Position numbers and translations under genes: made by a program. This document shows, one piece after another, positions 17,533 through 28,037 of a stretch of DNA of 64,000 nucleotides. Every line of letters starts with the position of its first letter. Within the stretch, counting starts at the first letter, position 1. The notes beneath the pieces were generated by a model. It did no database searches, was not told the origin of the DNA, and saw only the letters and a list, made by a program, of their open reading frames with translations. The DNA comes from Vibrio sp. JPW-9-11-11 (GTDB taxonomy: Bacteria; Pseudomonadota; Gammaproteobacteria; Enterobacterales; Vibrionaceae), in contig NZ_SZQJ01000007.1 of NCBI RefSeq assembly GCF_013369335.1, forward strand, positions 62,001 through 126,000, read 5' to 3'.

Positions 17533-17766
17533 TTATGCAATACGATCTTTTTCCCAAGCGGCGAGTTTCTCTGCGCGGGCCGCCTCACGCGCTTCTCGTT
17601 TTTTGCGCGCATCACAAGGTTCAGGACAGTTACACACCTTCTCAATGCCAACCGCTCCCAAACCACCACAACTGCCTTTAACGACTTTCTTTTGAAATAT
17701 GTAGCCAACCGCCATAGCGGCAATGACTGCCATGAATACGGCAAAAGTAATAATAAATGTACTCAT
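17533..17766 (-). CDS. nqrM: Na+-NQR maturation factor NqrM
   Basis: This 77-residue membrane protein has one N-terminal helix (about 3-25), then a cysteine cluster of four residues (SCGGLG, VCNCPEPC) and a charged C terminus. This is the NqrM/DUF539 pattern. NqrM is needed for assembly of the Na+-translocating NADH:quinone reductase, probably by delivering iron to the NqrD/NqrE cysteine site. It lies 24 bases after apbE, at the end of the nqr cluster. Confidence 0.92.
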   Translation of the reverse strand: MSTFIITFAVFMAVIAAMAVGYIFQKKVVKGSCGGLGAVGIEKVCNCPEPCDARKKREAREAARAEKLAAWEKDRIA

Positions 17767-17790
17767 AATGGCATACCCATTCGTTGGTTA

Positions 17791-18792
17791 TTATTTGATA
17801 TACGGTTTATAAGCGTCAGAGGTCAGTTCGGTAAAACCAGTTTCGGCCTTAACAATCATCAGCACAGGTATATTGTGTTGATTCGCCACCTGCATGCCCT
17901 TCTCCTCGCCAAGAACCATTAAACCTGTGGCTAAACCATCAGCGGTCATCGATGATGGGTCTAACACGGTCACAGATACGACTTTATGTTCAATCGGTCT
18001 ACCTGTTTCTGGATTGATAATATGCGAGTAACGAACACCATCGTGTTCAAAGTAATTACGATAATCGCCAGACGTCGCAACGGCCATATCGCCAGGTTCG
18101 ATGATCTCTTGGATAGCACGCTCTTCCACCGATGGTTTTTCGATCGCGATACGCCAAGGCACGCCTTCACGATTTAGGCCTTTAACACGCATCTCACCGC
18201 CTACTTCAACCATATAGTTCATGACACCTTGAGATTGGATGTAATCGGCCACGACGTCAACTCCCCAACCTTTTGCGATCGTAGATAAGTCTACGTATAG
18301 GTTTGGAATGTCTTTTCTCAGTGTATTACCTGCTACTTCAAGGTGCTCGATACCTATGTTGGCACGACGTTCAGCCAGTTCTTCATCACTTGGCACGACG
18401 TCTGGTCGACCTTCAGGACCAAAGCCCCACAAGTTAACCAGAGGGCCAACAGTCACATCCAATGCGCCTAGTGTAAGACCGTTAAGGCGAATCGCCTCAT
18501 TCACAACGTGAGCCGTTTGAGGAGAGACCGAAAAAGGTTCTAAAGATTGACTTTGATTGAAGCGACTCAGCTCTGAGTCTTTTCGATAGGTCGACATTTG
18601 GTCATTGACCTGCTCAAGCAAGCGATCAACTTCGGCTTGAATTTGTTCAGGGGCGGGAACGCCTTCCGCTACGATGTATTTAACATTGTAGCTAGTTCCC
18701 ATTGTAGGACCAGTAAGATGAACTTGCTCCGCAGGCTGCTCACAACCGGCAAGAACTAAAAGAGAAGCGAAAGCAACAAGCCACTTTTTCAC
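17791..18792 (-). CDS. apbE: FAD:protein FMN transferase, lipoprotein
   Basis: The 333-residue product has a lipobox LAGC with Cys17. ApbE attaches FMN by a phosphoester bond to threonines in NqrB and NqrC, using FAD in the periplasm. Recognisable segments are TGPTMGTSYNVKY near the N terminus and DLSTIAKGWGVD in the FAD region. It follows nqrF, from which it is separated by a terminator, so it may be expressed by read-through or from a promoter in the 143-base gap. Confidence 0.95.
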   Translation of the reverse strand: MKKWLVAFASLLVLAGCEQPAEQVHLTGPTMGTSYNVKYIVAEGVPAPEQIQAEVDRLLEQVNDQMSTYRKDSELSRFNQSQSLEPFSVSPQTAHVVNEAIRLNGLTLGALDVTVGPLVNLWGFGPEGRPDVVPSDEELAERRANIGIEHLEVAGNTLRKDIPNLYVDLSTIAKGWGVDVVADYIQSQGVMNYMVEVGGEMRVKGLNREGVPWRIAIEKPSVEERAIQEIIEPGDMAVATSGDYRNYFEHDGVRYSHIINPETGRPIEHKVVSVTVLDPSSMTADGLATGLMVLGEEKGMQVANQHNIPVLMIVKAETGFTELTSDAYKPYIK

Positions 18793-18875
18793 TTGTTTAA
18801 CTCCTATGAAAATTGAAATGGATATAGAGAATAAGTTGAGTCGATATGAACCGATTTTCTATATCAATTGATATT

Positions 18876-18913
18876 CAAAAAAAAACAATGGCTGACCCGC
18901 AAGAGTCAGCCAT
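18876..18913 (-). terminator. Terminator after nqrF
   Basis: ATGGCTGAC (18888-18896) pairs with GTCAGCCAT (18905-18913). On the minus strand a run of nine T follows. It separates nqrABCDEF from apbE-nqrM. Confidence 0.88.
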
Positions 18914-18935
18914 AAATTTCAATCACTTAGATGGA

Positions 18936-20159
18936 TTAACCACCGAAGTCATCTAGAAGGATGTTTTCATCCTCGACACCAAGATCTTTGAGCATGCCGA
19001 TAACAGCAGCGTTCATCATCGGTGGACCACACATGTAGTACTCACAGTCTTCAGGCGCTTCATGATCCTTCAGATAGTTTTCGTACAATACGTTGTGGAT
19101 GAAGCCTGTGTAACCATCCCAGTTATCTTCTGGCATAGGGTCAGACAGAGCACAGTGCCATACGAAGTTGTCGTTTTCAGCTTGTAGGCCGTCAAAGTCT
19201 TCAACGTAGAACATTTCGCGCTTAGAACGTGCACCGTACCAGAAAGACATCTTACGTGTAGACTTCAGACGCTTAAGTTGATCGAAGATATGTGAACGCA
19301 TTGGCGCCATACCTGCACCACCACCAACGAAGACCATTTCGTTGTCAGTGTCTTTCGCGAAGAACTCACCAAATGGACCAGAGATCGTACACTTATCGCC
19401 CTCTTTAAGAGACCAAATGTATGAAGACATGATACCCGGTGGAACGTCTGGATTATTAGGCGGCGGCGTAGCAATACGCACGTTCAGCATAATAATACCT
19501 TCTTCTTCAGGGTAGTTGGCCATAGAGTAAGCGCGGATAGTCTCTTCGTTTACTTTTGACTCATAACGGAACAGGTTAAATTTGTCCCAGTCTTCGCGGT
19601 ACTCTTCAGGTACATCGAAGTCAGCGTATTTCACATGGTGAGCTGGGGCTTCAATCTGGATGTAACCACCAGCACGGAAAGGTACTGACTCGCCATCAGG
19701 AATTTGTAGCTTAAGCTCTTTGATGAATGTCGCTTTGTTATCGTTAGAGATAACAGAACATTCCCACTTCTTAACGCCGAAGATCTCTTCAGGAAGTTCG
19801 ATGTCCATGTCAGTTTTCATTGCAACTTGACATGCTAGACGCTCACCTTCACGCGCTTCACCTTTAGTAATATGGTCAAGCTCGGTTGGTAGGATATCAC
19901 CACCACCTGATTTAACTTTTACGCGACACTGACCACAAGAGCCACCGCCACCACAAGCAGAAGATACGAATACGCCAGCACCAGCTAGAGCACTCAGAAG
20001 CTTACCGCCTGGTTGTGTAACGATCGCCAAATTCGGGTCATCGTTTACAGAAATTGTAATGTCACCTGTTGGTACAAGCTTAGACTTAGCGAAAAGAATC
20101 ACTAGTACTAGCGCGAGTACGATCAGAGTAAACATCACTACACCAAGAATAATGTCCAT
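18936..20159 (-). CDS. nqrF: Na+-NQR subunit F, NADH dehydrogenase
   Basis: The product has 407 residues. An N-terminal membrane helix (about 5-25) is followed by a plant-type [2Fe-2S] domain with Cys69, Cys75, Cys78 and Cys110, then a ferredoxin-reductase FAD/NADH module with [11 protein letters not shown] and the [12 protein letters not shown] nucleotide site. NqrF takes electrons from NADH into the complex. It is the last of six tightly packed nqr genes. Confidence 0.97.
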   Translation of the reverse strand: MDIILGVVMFTLIVLALVLVILFAKSKLVPTGDITISVNDDPNLAIVTQPGGKLLSALAGAGVFVSSACGGGGSCGQCRVKVKSGGGDILPTELDHITKGEAREGERLACQVAMKTDMDIELPEEIFGVKKWECSVISNDNKATFIKELKLQIPDGESVPFRAGGYIQIEAPAHHVKYADFDVPEEYREDWDKFNLFRYESKVNEETIRAYSMANYPEEEGIIMLNVRIATPPPNNPDVPPGIMSSYIWSLKEGDKCTISGPFGEFFAKDTDNEMVFVGGGAGMAPMRSHIFDQLKRLKSTRKMSFWYGARSKREMFYVEDFDGLQAENDNFVWHCALSDPMPEDNWDGYTGFIHNVLYENYLKDHEAPEDCEYYMCGPPMMNAAVIGMLKDLGVEDENILLDDFGG

Positions 20160-20192
20160 TGACTATTCCTTAATTGTTGCGGTTTACCCGAC

Positions 20193-20789
20193 TTACAGTT
20201 GAACACCAGAGAAAGACATAAAGCCCAACGCCATAAGACCTACAGTGATAAACGTGATACCAAGACCACGTAGACCAGGAGGTACGTCAGAGTACTTCAT
20301 CTTCTCTCGGATACCTGCAAGAGCCACGATAGCGAGCATCCAGCCCACACCAGAACCGAAACCGTAAACAACAGATTCAGCAAAGTTGTAGTCACGTTGT
20401 ACCATGAAAGATACACCACCGAAGATCGCACAGTTTACAGTGATCAGCGGTAGGAAGATGCCTAGCGCGTTGTACAGAGGTGGGAAGAAACGATCGAGAA
20501 CCATCTCTAGGATCTGTACAAGGGCGGCGATTACACCGATAAAGGTGATGAAGTTTAGGAAGCTAAGATCGACACCTTCAACTAAAGCGTTTTCTCTTAA
20601 AACTAGATTGTAAACAAGGTTGTTTACTGGAACCGCGATAGTCAGCACGACTACAACCGCAACACCTAAACCAAAAGAGGTCTTAACTTTCTTAGATACC
20701 GCAAGAAACGTACACATACCCAAGAAGAAAGACAGGGCCATGTTTTCGATGAAAATCGATTTAACTAATAAGCTAATGTAATGTTCCAT
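20193..20789 (-). CDS. nqrE: Na+-NQR subunit E
   Basis: This 198-residue membrane protein has about six helices and is related to NqrD by an inverted topology. With NqrD it holds the intramembrane iron site: the two subunits carry conserved cysteines, visible here in FLGMCTF and VNCAIFGG. It lies between nqrD (7 bases) and nqrF (33 bases). Confidence 0.96.
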   Translation of the reverse strand: MEHYISLLVKSIFIENMALSFFLGMCTFLAVSKKVKTSFGLGVAVVVVLTIAVPVNNLVYNLVLRENALVEGVDLSFLNFITFIGVIAALVQILEMVLDRFFPPLYNALGIFLPLITVNCAIFGGVSFMVQRDYNFAESVVYGFGSGVGWMLAIVALAGIREKMKYSDVPPGLRGLGITFITVGLMALGFMSFSGVQL

Positions 20790-20796
20790 GACGTCC

Positions 20797-21429
20797 TTAC
20801 TCCTTCGCTTCTACTTGTTCTGGTTTCAGAATACGGATTACCCAGATTAGGAAGCCGATTAGGAAGAATGCAGATGGTGCTAGCAGCATCAGGCCGTTTG
20901 GCTGGTACCAACCTCCATTGCTCACTAGAGGCAGTACTTCCAGACCAAATAGTTTGCCTGAGCCAAATAGCTCACGGAAGAAGCCTACAGTGATAAGAAC
21001 GAAACCGTAACCTAGACCGTTACCGATACCGTCAATAAGAGAAGGTACTGGCGCAGACTTCATTGCGAATGCTTCAGCACGACCCATTACGATACAGTTG
21101 GTGATGATAAGACCTACGAATACCGATAGCTGCTTAGAGATATCGTACAGGTAAGCTTTTAGCACTTGGTCTACCACGATTACTAGCGAAGCGATGATCG
21201 CCATCTGAACGATGATACGTACGCTGTTAGGAATGTGGTTACGGATTAAAGATACCGAGAAGTTAGACAAAGCAGTTACAAATGTTACCGCTAGCGTCAT
21301 AACAAACGCAGTCTCTAGCTTAGTGGTTACTGCAAGCGCAGAACAAACACCAAGAACTTGAAGCGCGATTGGGTTGTTGTCCAATACAGGCGCTAGAATG
21401 CTCTTTTTAACATTTTGTGCACTAGACAT
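20797..21429 (-). CDS. nqrD: Na+-NQR subunit D
   Basis: The product is a 210-residue membrane protein with about six helices, containing [10 protein letters not shown] and [12 protein letters not shown], whose cysteines match the conserved iron-binding positions. The start overlaps the nqrC stop by one base. Confidence 0.96.
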   Translation of the reverse strand: MSSAQNVKKSILAPVLDNNPIALQVLGVCSALAVTTKLETAFVMTLAVTFVTALSNFSVSLIRNHIPNSVRIIVQMAIIASLVIVVDQVLKAYLYDISKQLSVFVGLIITNCIVMGRAEAFAMKSAPVPSLIDGIGNGLGYGFVLITVGFFRELFGSGKLFGLEVLPLVSNGGWYQPNGLMLLAPSAFFLIGFLIWVIRILKPEQVEAKE

Positions 21430-22199
21430 TAGTTCAGACCTCCGTCACGAACTTTTGCTAGGAATGGACCAAAGCCCATATCGCCTAACCAGAAGTCAAA
21501 TGTGTGTTGAACACCGTTACTAGTTAGTGTCGCACCTGACAGGCCATCAACACCATGCTCAGAACCTTGCGGTGCGCCGCCTTTCACGACCTTAATCGCT
21601 GGCTGATGATCGTCATTGTACAATTTTTTGCCAATGAATTGATCGCGCCATGAAGGGTTCTCTACTTCACCACCAAGTCCAGGAGTTTCACCTTGCTCGT
21701 AGTAAGTAATAGCAGACACAGTGTTACCGTCAGTTTCAACGGCGACAAACGCATACATCATCGACCACAGTCCTTTACCGTGCACAGGCAAGATAACTTT
21801 TTGGACTTCATCTTGGTCTTTTACTAAGTACACCACTGCTGTATTCGCACGACGACGGATATCAGCGACGTCGTCTTCTGGTGTCAATGCGATTGAACGT
21901 TCTGCATCTTTTGATGCTTCACGCTGATCGTACGTAGATGCATTACCTTCAGTAAAATTACCTGTTTCAAGGTCTACCAGACGAGGTTCGATGTACTCAG
22001 CAAATAGCTCTGGTACTTTCTTACCATTAGCGTCAATGCCTGCAACTTCAACGATCTTTGATTGCTTATCTAGGACAGCGTTAGCTTTTTGCTTATCACG
22101 CAGACCTACAGCTGCTGTTGATACGATGATTGAACAAACAAGGCTCAACCCGATAACAACACCCAGCGTCTTTTTAATGCTGTCGTTATTACTTGCCAT
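21429..22199 (-). CDS. nqrC: Na+-NQR subunit C, covalent FMN carrier
   Basis: This 256-residue protein has one N-terminal helix and a periplasmic domain. The flavinylation motif SGATLTS places the FMN-bearing residue at Thr224, matching Thr225 of V. cholerae. The start overlaps the nqrB stop by 11 bases. Confidence 0.97.
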   Translation of the reverse strand: MASNNDSIKKTLGVVIGLSLVCSIIVSTAAVGLRDKQKANAVLDKQSKIVEVAGIDANGKKVPELFAEYIEPRLVDLETGNFTEGNASTYDQREASKDAERSIALTPEDDVADIRRRANTAVVYLVKDQDEVQKVILPVHGKGLWSMMYAFVAVETDGNTVSAITYYEQGETPGLGGEVENPSWRDQFIGKKLYNDDHQPAIKVVKGGAPQGSEHGVDGLSGATLTSNGVQHTFDFWLGDMGFGPFLAKVRDGGLN

Positions 22200-23433
22200 A
22201 GCGTGCTTGTCTCCGCTTGATGTTCTTCTCGATAACTAAGTGGTCGAACAGAGGTGCAAACAGGTTCGCGAATAGAATCGCCAGCATCATACCTTCTGGG
22301 TACGCTGGGTTAACTACACGGATCAGAACACACATTGCACCGATTAGCGCGCCGTACCACCACTTACCTTTGTTGGTAAATGAAGCGGATACAGGGTCTG
22401 TCGCCATAAAGAACATACCGAATGCAAAACCACCCAGAACTAGGTGCCAGTGCCATGGCATGTTGAACATTGGATTCGTATCAGAACCGATCACATTGAA
22501 CAGCGTTGCCGTTGCGATCATACCGATCATGACACCGGCAATGATGCGCCATGACGCGATTCGCATGTAAACGATCATCGCTGCACCGATCATCAGTGCC
22601 AGAGTCGAAACTTCACCAATAGAGCCTGGGATGTTACCGATAAAGGCATCCATCCAAGTGATCGGAGCGCCAGTTACAGTGTTAACTAGAGCACCGTTAC
22701 CACCTTGAGCCCATTGGCTTAGCGCCGTCGCACCAGAGAAACCGTCAGCGGCAGTCCACACTACGTCACCCGAGATTTGCGCTGGGTAAGCGAAGAAGAG
22801 AAATGCACGACCTGCTAGTGCTGGGTTTAGGAAGTTACGCCCCGTACCACCGAAGATTTCTTTCGCTACAACCACACCAAAGGTAATACCTAGTGCTGCT
22901 TGCCATAGAGGTAGAGTTGGTGGAACGATAAGTGCGAATAGGATAGAAGTTACAAAGAAACCTTCGTTAACTTCATGCTTGCGCACCATACAGAACAGCA
23001 CTTCCCAGAAACCACCGACAATAAATACTGTGGCATAAATAGGTAGGAAGTAAGTTGCACCGAGCAGCATCTTGCTACCAACCCCTGCATCTGCGGCGAT
23101 GGTACCGCCTAGCATTTCGGTTAGCCAGTAGTGCCAATTGCCTGCGACTACTGCTGCTAGTTGGTCACCAGCGTGCATGTGGGTCAGTGCAGCGATAGCT
23201 TGGCCACCCGCGTTGTACATACCCCAGAACATTGCTGGGAATACCGCGAACCAAACCATGATCATGATGCGTTTTAAGTCAACGCTATCACGAACGTGCG
23301 AGCTTTTCTTTGTAATTAGACCCGGCGTGTAGAAAACTGTTGCTACAGCTTCGTACAGAGCAAACCATTTCTCATGTTTACCGCCTGGTTCAAAGTGATG
23401 CTCGATGTCTTCAAGAAACTTTTTAAGAGCCAT
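22189..23433 (-). CDS. nqrB: Na+-NQR subunit B, covalent FMN and quinone site
   Basis: This 414-residue polytopic protein carries [11 protein letters not shown], placing the covalent FMN at Thr236 as in V. cholerae. NqrB also binds riboflavin and forms much of the sodium path and quinone site. The start has a good AAGGAAGGG site, and nqrA ends five bases upstream. Confidence 0.97.
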   Translation of the reverse strand: MALKKFLEDIEHHFEPGGKHEKWFALYEAVATVFYTPGLITKKSSHVRDSVDLKRIMIMVWFAVFPAMFWGMYNAGGQAIAALTHMHAGDQLAAVVAGNWHYWLTEMLGGTIAADAGVGSKMLLGATYFLPIYATVFIVGGFWEVLFCMVRKHEVNEGFFVTSILFALIVPPTLPLWQAALGITFGVVVAKEIFGGTGRNFLNPALAGRAFLFFAYPAQISGDVVWTAADGFSGATALSQWAQGGNGALVNTVTGAPITWMDAFIGNIPGSIGEVSTLALMIGAAMIVYMRIASWRIIAGVMIGMIATATLFNVIGSDTNPMFNMPWHWHLVLGGFAFGMFFMATDPVSASFTNKGKWWYGALIGAMCVLIRVVNPAYPEGMMLAILFANLFAPLFDHLVIEKNIKRRQARYGK

Positions 23434-23438
23434 GAAAA

Positions 23439-24779
23439 TTACCCTTCCTTCTCGATCTTATCTAGGCATTCACGAAGTAGCTCACCGTACTCGTACTTAC
23501 CAGGACAAACAAAGGTACACAATGCTAAATCTTCTTCATCCAGCTCAAGTGCACCGAGCGCTTGAGCGCTATCGGTATCACCGGCACAGAGGTCACGAAG
23601 CAGCAGTGTCGGTTCCATATCTAATGGCAACACACGTTCGTAATTGCCAATTGGAACCATCGAACGGTCACTACCATTAGTGGTCGTTGTCATGTTGAAC
23701 AACTGCCCTTTAAAGATATGACCAAGGAATGAGCGAGTGACAGAGAACTTATTCTTGCCAGGCATTGCCCAACCGAATAGCTCCTTCTCACGGCCTTCAC
23801 GTAATACAGAAACCTGTACGTGGTAACGACCTAGGTAAGCGTGAGGACCAGTTGCATGAGTACCAGAGAGTACTGAACCAGAAATCACACGAACTTCACC
23901 TGGCATTAGTTCGCTATCTGTTACATCGTCAAGGCTAGCACCAAGCGTTGTACGGATAAGACGAGGGTTATTAACCACTGGGCCAGCCAATGAAATAACA
24001 CGGTCAGTGTAAAGTTCACCAGTTAGGAACAACTTACCAAACGCAATCACGTCTTGGTAGTTGATGCTCCACGCCACATTTTCTGCATTGACTGGAGATA
24101 GAAAATGCATGTGGGTGCCAGCAAGACCTGCTGGGTGAGGGCCATCAAAAACGTGCTCTTCAACATTTGATTGAGAAGAACGAGGAAGACTGGTGCCAGA
24201 CTTACATACGTAAACCTTGCCGTCAGTCAAAGTTGAAAGTAGGTCCAAACCAGCGACGAACGCTTCTTGCTGTTCATTGATGATCAACTCAGGCTGAGCC
24301 GCTAGTGGATTGGTATCCATAGCTGTAACGAAAATAGCCTTAGTAGAAGATTCGATTGCTGGAACCTTGCTGAACGGACGAGTACGTAAAGCGGTCCAAA
24401 GACCTGATTCAACTAACTGAGTTTTTACCGCTTCACGGTCTAAACCTGCTAGTTGACCAGCTTCGAACTTGTCGAACGTTACCTGCTCTTCACCTGCCAC
24501 TTCAATCACAACAGATTGAAGGACACGCTTAGCGCCACGGTTAACTTCGATCACTTTACCAGCTGCGGGTGAAGTGAACTTAACACCCGGGTTCTTTTTA
24601 TCTTCAAAAAGAACTTGAGCTTTTTTCACTTCATCGCCTACGCGAACATGCATGGTTGGACGCATGCCGACGTACTCTTCGCCAAGCAAGGCGACTTTTT
24701 TGATGGTCTTACCATCATTAATCACCTGGGTAGGAGTTCCTGCAATAGGAAGGTCCAAACCCTTCTTTATTGTAATCAT
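23439..24779 (-). CDS. nqrA: Na+-NQR subunit A
   Basis: The 446-residue product begins [14 protein letters not shown] and ends CLDKIEKEG, nearly as in V. cholerae, where the length is also 446. It is a cytosolic subunit needed for quinone reduction. Start ATG 24779 is chosen by homology; an upstream GTG at 24791 would add four residues. The ribosome site is weak. It is the first gene of the operon. Confidence 0.96.
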   Translation of the reverse strand: MITIKKGLDLPIAGTPTQVINDGKTIKKVALLGEEYVGMRPTMHVRVGDEVKKAQVLFEDKKNPGVKFTSPAAGKVIEVNRGAKRVLQSVVIEVAGEEQVTFDKFEAGQLAGLDREAVKTQLVESGLWTALRTRPFSKVPAIESSTKAIFVTAMDTNPLAAQPELIINEQQEAFVAGLDLLSTLTDGKVYVCKSGTSLPRSSQSNVEEHVFDGPHPAGLAGTHMHFLSPVNAENVAWSINYQDVIAFGKLFLTGELYTDRVISLAGPVVNNPRLIRTTLGASLDDVTDSELMPGEVRVISGSVLSGTHATGPHAYLGRYHVQVSVLREGREKELFGWAMPGKNKFSVTRSFLGHIFKGQLFNMTTTTNGSDRSMVPIGNYERVLPLDMEPTLLLRDLCAGDTDSAQALGALELDEEDLALCTFVCPGKYEYGELLRECLDKIEKEG

Positions 24780-25180
24780 ACGCACTTGCACTACTTTTAT
24801 CGGGAAAAAGATTCTTTAATTGCGTAACTTTTAGACACGACACTAGTGTCCGGTTTTGGCGCTGTTTAAAACACCAAAATCGCAACATCCTATTAAAAAT
24901 CCCGCTACAGGAAGTCAGCGAGATTTATCAGGTGCGATAGTCTATCATCTTTTTTGATTTGGATGCCATGATGAATGACAGGATAAACCGTGATATTTCG
25001 AAGGAATTGCGTTCAAAAGGCTAAAGAATAGTCATAACTTTGAGCCACCGCACAAACAGAGATATTAGTGTAATTTCGTATTAAAACATCCATTCATACC
25101 CTGAAATATTTCGTTTTAAAATCAATCATTGTGTCAATTTGTTTCTAGCATGTTAATACCTACTCTAAGCAGGGACAAAC
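24780..25180 (-). promoter_or_regulatory. nqr operon leader and promoter region with two hairpins
   Basis: There is no protein gene in this 401-base gap. On the minus strand a hairpin at 24926-24897 (AAATCTCGCT with AGCGGGATTT) is followed by a T tract and looks like an intrinsic terminator. A second hairpin with arms TTTTGGTG and CGCCAAAA follows near 24880-24852. Both lie before nqrA and could act as an attenuator. I could not fix a promoter. Confidence 0.4.
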
Positions 25181-25201
25181 AAAAGGGCAGTCACACTGCC
25201 C
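25181..25201 (-). terminator. Terminator of bolA
   Basis: GGGCAGT (25185-25191) pairs with ACTGCCC (25195-25201), and TTTTGTTTG follows on the minus strand. Confidence 0.85.
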
Positions 25202-25215
25202 TAGAGAAACCACGT

Positions 25216-25524
25216 CTATTTTGTTCCACCTAAACACATTGGGCTGTCAGGGGCGGTGCCTTGCTGATCCTGCCACTCTTTAGGCGTATATGTGTGAATA
25301 GACAGTGCATGAATGTGGTTGGCGAGTTCGTCAGCAAGAGTTTGGTTAACCTGCCGGTGGCGTGCAATCAAACGCTGGTCTAAGAAGGCATCGCTGACGA
25401 TAACGACTTTGAAATGGCTCTCTGAACCCGGTGGAACATTATGCATATAGCTCTCATTCACCACCTCTAAATGGGCTGGGTTAAAACTTTGCTGTAATTT
25501 ATTTTCGATCTCTTGCTGCACCAT
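25216..25524 (-). CDS. bolA: BolA family protein
   Basis: The product has 102 residues, the usual BolA length, and includes the family segments [20 protein letters not shown] and [13 protein letters not shown]. BolA proteins partner with monothiol glutaredoxins in Fe-S and iron homeostasis and affect morphology and motility. A single-gene unit with its own terminator lies just upstream of nqrA on the same strand, as in V. cholerae. Confidence 0.92.
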   Translation of the reverse strand: MVQQEIENKLQQSFNPAHLEVVNESYMHNVPPGSESHFKVVIVSDAFLDQRLIARHRQVNQTLADELANHIHALSIHTYTPKEWQDQQGTAPDSPMCLGGTK

Positions 25525-25660
25525 TGTGCTTCCCCATTAGAGTCAACAACTTTGTGTTAAATAATAAACTCGATACCAGTAAAGCTAAAGGTTTTAGTTT
25601 TCACGACCTCACGCTTTTGCGACAATCTCACCATTATGGATCACACTGTGCCACAACGAC

Positions 25661-26791
25661 ATGAAAACTGAGTTAGCGCTGCACGAGCGCACTTTATCCC
25701 TTTATCGATATCCCAAGCGTCCCAACGAAACTCTTCAAGCATGGGATGCTGGCGATGAGTACCTTATCAATCACGTCGAGGCTATGCAGCTGAATCCTGG
25801 TCAGCACATCGTTATCCTCAATGACAACTTTGGCGCCTTAAGTAGTTGGTTTAGTCATCAACACCGTATCACTATGATGAGTGACTCATTCATCGCTCAG
25901 CGCGCGACCCGGGAAAACCTTCTGCTCAACCACTGTCCCGACATTACATTTGCGTCCACTATGGACCCGATCCCCTCTGATGCCGATTTGGTTTTAGTCC
26001 AACTCCCTAAAAGCAACCGCCACTTAGTGTGGCAGCTCAGTCAGCTGCGCAACACCTTGACTGATGCCGTACCCGTTATCGCTGTCAATAAAGCTAAAGA
26101 GATCCATAGTTCAACCCTAAAGCTGTTTGAGCAATACCTTGGGGAAACCAAAACATCTTTAGCGTGGAAAAAACACCGCCTAGTGTTCAGCCAAGCCAAC
26201 AGTCAAACGCCTCGCTCGGCAAGCCGAGATACCTGCTGGTCGGTGGATGGTGAAAACATCAAGCTCAACAATTTACCCAATGTATATTCAGGGGAAAGTC
26301 TCGACCTTGGTGCGCGATTTATGTTGCAGCACCTTCCGCAAGATGAGCGCCTTAATCATGCACTCGATTTAGGCTGTGGTAATGGCGTATTGTCAATCAA
26401 GTTGGGACAACTCAACCCACAACTTGAGCTGACCTGCATCGACGAAAGCTTTATGGCTGTCGAATCGGCACAGCAAAACCTCAACATCAATCTGGGCAGC
26501 GAACGACGCTTTCGTTGTATCGCCAACAACTGCCTGGATGATATTAACGATATCGACGTTGACCTGATTGTGTGCAACCCTCCATTTCATCAGCAACACG
26601 CCATCACAGATCACATCGCTTGGCAGATGTTCTGTGATGCAAAGCAAATTCTCACCTCTGGTGGGCAATTATTAGTTATCGGCAATCGTCACCTCGGCTA
26701 CGATGGAAAGTTAGCGCGATTGTTTGGCAAGTCGAAAGTAAAGGTCATTGCCTCGAACAAGAAATTTGTTATTTTACAAGCGACTAAATAG
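25661..26791 (+). CDS. rlmG: 23S rRNA m2G1835 methyltransferase
   Basis: The product has 376 residues (E. coli RlmG 378). RlmG methylates G1835 of 23S rRNA with S-adenosylmethionine. A degenerate N-terminal methyltransferase-like domain is followed by the active one, with ALDLGCGNGVLSI and the guanine-N2 motif NPPFHQQH, then VIGNRHLGYDGKLARLFG. These and the length separate it from RsmC. It is divergent from bolA. Confidence 0.93.
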   Translation: MKTELALHERTLSLYRYPKRPNETLQAWDAGDEYLINHVEAMQLNPGQHIVILNDNFGALSSWFSHQHRITMMSDSFIAQRATRENLLLNHCPDITFASTMDPIPSDADLVLVQLPKSNRHLVWQLSQLRNTLTDAVPVIAVNKAKEIHSSTLKLFEQYLGETKTSLAWKKHRLVFSQANSQTPRSASRDTCWSVDGENIKLNNLPNVYSGESLDLGARFMLQHLPQDERLNHALDLGCGNGVLSIKLGQLNPQLELTCIDESFMAVESAQQNLNINLGSERRFRCIANNCLDDINDIDVDLIVCNPPFHQQHAITDHIAWQMFCDAKQILTSGGQLLVIGNRHLGYDGKLARLFGKSKVKVIASNKKFVILQATK

Positions 26792-26850
26792 TCCACTATT
26801 ATCTTTCTGAGCATTTATAGCTCTCAGAAATACCAAAAAAGGAAATTGCA

Positions 26851-27420
26851 ATGAGAAAACTGGTTATAGCCGCTTCAATGGCACTACTCGCTGCTTGTTC
26901 AGCTCCTCAGCAAGAGCAAATCAACTTTATGCCAAAAGCTGTTCTGAGCAATAGCGATTTAGTTCAAGATGCAACCTTCACCCTGACCAGTAAAGATGTA
27001 CGTTCGGCACAATATGTCGCACTTATTGATAGTGGTCGTTCAAACATCGAACCCATTCATTCTAAGCAAAATGTTCGTATTTCAATCGAAAACGCACTCC
27101 TTGAACAGTTCCAATCTCAAGGTTTCCGCAGCACGGTGAACAGCGTCAACTCACTCGAAGTAGAAGTGCAACAAGCGCTGGTTTCGGTCAAGCATTCAGT
27201 GATGGAAAACCAGATGGACGGCCAAGTAGTACTTGAAGTTACAGCAGAAACGCCGCAAGGAAAGTTGGTTAAAACTTACACGGGAACAGCCAAGCGTACT
27301 GGCGCTCTGAGCGCTTCAAATGATGAAATCGAAGACGTTCTCAACGACGTCATTAACCTAGTGATGCAAGAGATCGCCAATGACCGTGAGCTGCAAAACT
27401 ACATGCAGGAGCGTTTCTAA
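26851..27420 (+). CDS. yajG: YajG family lipoprotein
   Basis: The 189-residue product has a lipobox LLAAC with Cys16 and matches the YajG family (PF03923) by length and context. It follows a good AAGGAAATTGCA site. Its stop overlaps the start of the cyclophilin gene by one base. The yajG-ampG neighbourhood is conserved with E. coli, where yajG lies between bolA and ampG. Its function is unknown. Confidence 0.9.
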   Translation: MRKLVIAASMALLAACSAPQQEQINFMPKAVLSNSDLVQDATFTLTSKDVRSAQYVALIDSGRSNIEPIHSKQNVRISIENALLEQFQSQGFRSTVNSVNSLEVEVQQALVSVKHSVMENQMDGQVVLEVTAETPQGKLVKTYTGTAKRTGALSASNDEIEDVLNDVINLVMQEIANDRELQNYMQERF

Positions 27421-27965
27421 TGTGGAAAACCGCAGTCGCCTCATTGGCACTGGTCAGCAGCATGGCGCTGGCCGGGCCTAAAGTCGAGTTTGAAACAAGC
27501 TTGGGGCAGTTTACGGTGGAGCTCAATCAAGAAAAAGCTCCAGTGACCGTCGCCAACTTTATCAAATATGTTGAAGATGGCAGTTACGTCGGCTCGCAGT
27601 TCCACCGCGTGATCCCAGGCTTTATGGCCCAGGGAGGCGGCTTTGATCAAAACATGCAATCATTGCCGACTTATCCACCGATTAAGAACGAAGCCTCCAA
27701 CGGGTTGAAAAACAGCAGTGCTACGATTGCCATGGCTAGAACCAACAACCCGAATTCCGCTACTCGTCAGTTCTTTGTCAACTTGGTAGATAATCACTTT
27801 CTTGACTATGACCAACGGCCACCAGGTTATGCCGTGTTTGGTAAAGTCACACAAGGTTTCGACGTCATTCAGAAGATGGGGCAACAACCGACGCATTCAG
27901 TTGGACGCTACCGCGATGTCCCTGTCAAACCAATTATCATCACCAAAGCAACGCTTCTTAAATAA
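27420..27965 (+). CDS. Periplasmic cyclophilin-type peptidyl-prolyl isomerase
   Basis: This 181-residue protein has a signal peptide (MWKTAVASLALVSSMALA) and a short bacterial cyclophilin domain with FHRVIPGFMAQGG and ARTNNPNSATRQFFVNL. It catalyses prolyl cis-trans isomerisation, aiding folding of exported proteins. It resembles PpiA and is coupled to yajG. I give no symbol because PpiA and related paralogues are hard to separate. Confidence 0.92.
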   Translation: MWKTAVASLALVSSMALAGPKVEFETSLGQFTVELNQEKAPVTVANFIKYVEDGSYVGSQFHRVIPGFMAQGGGFDQNMQSLPTYPPIKNEASNGLKNSSATIAMARTNNPNSATRQFFVNLVDNHFLDYDQRPPGYAVFGKVTQGFDVIQKMGQQPTHSVGRYRDVPVKPIIITKATLLK

Positions 27966-28037
27966 TCACTAAGGCTCAAGCTCTAATGCTAGAGCCTTAT
28001 TTTTCTTGCTGACCTCAAACTGAACAAGGATTAGTGT

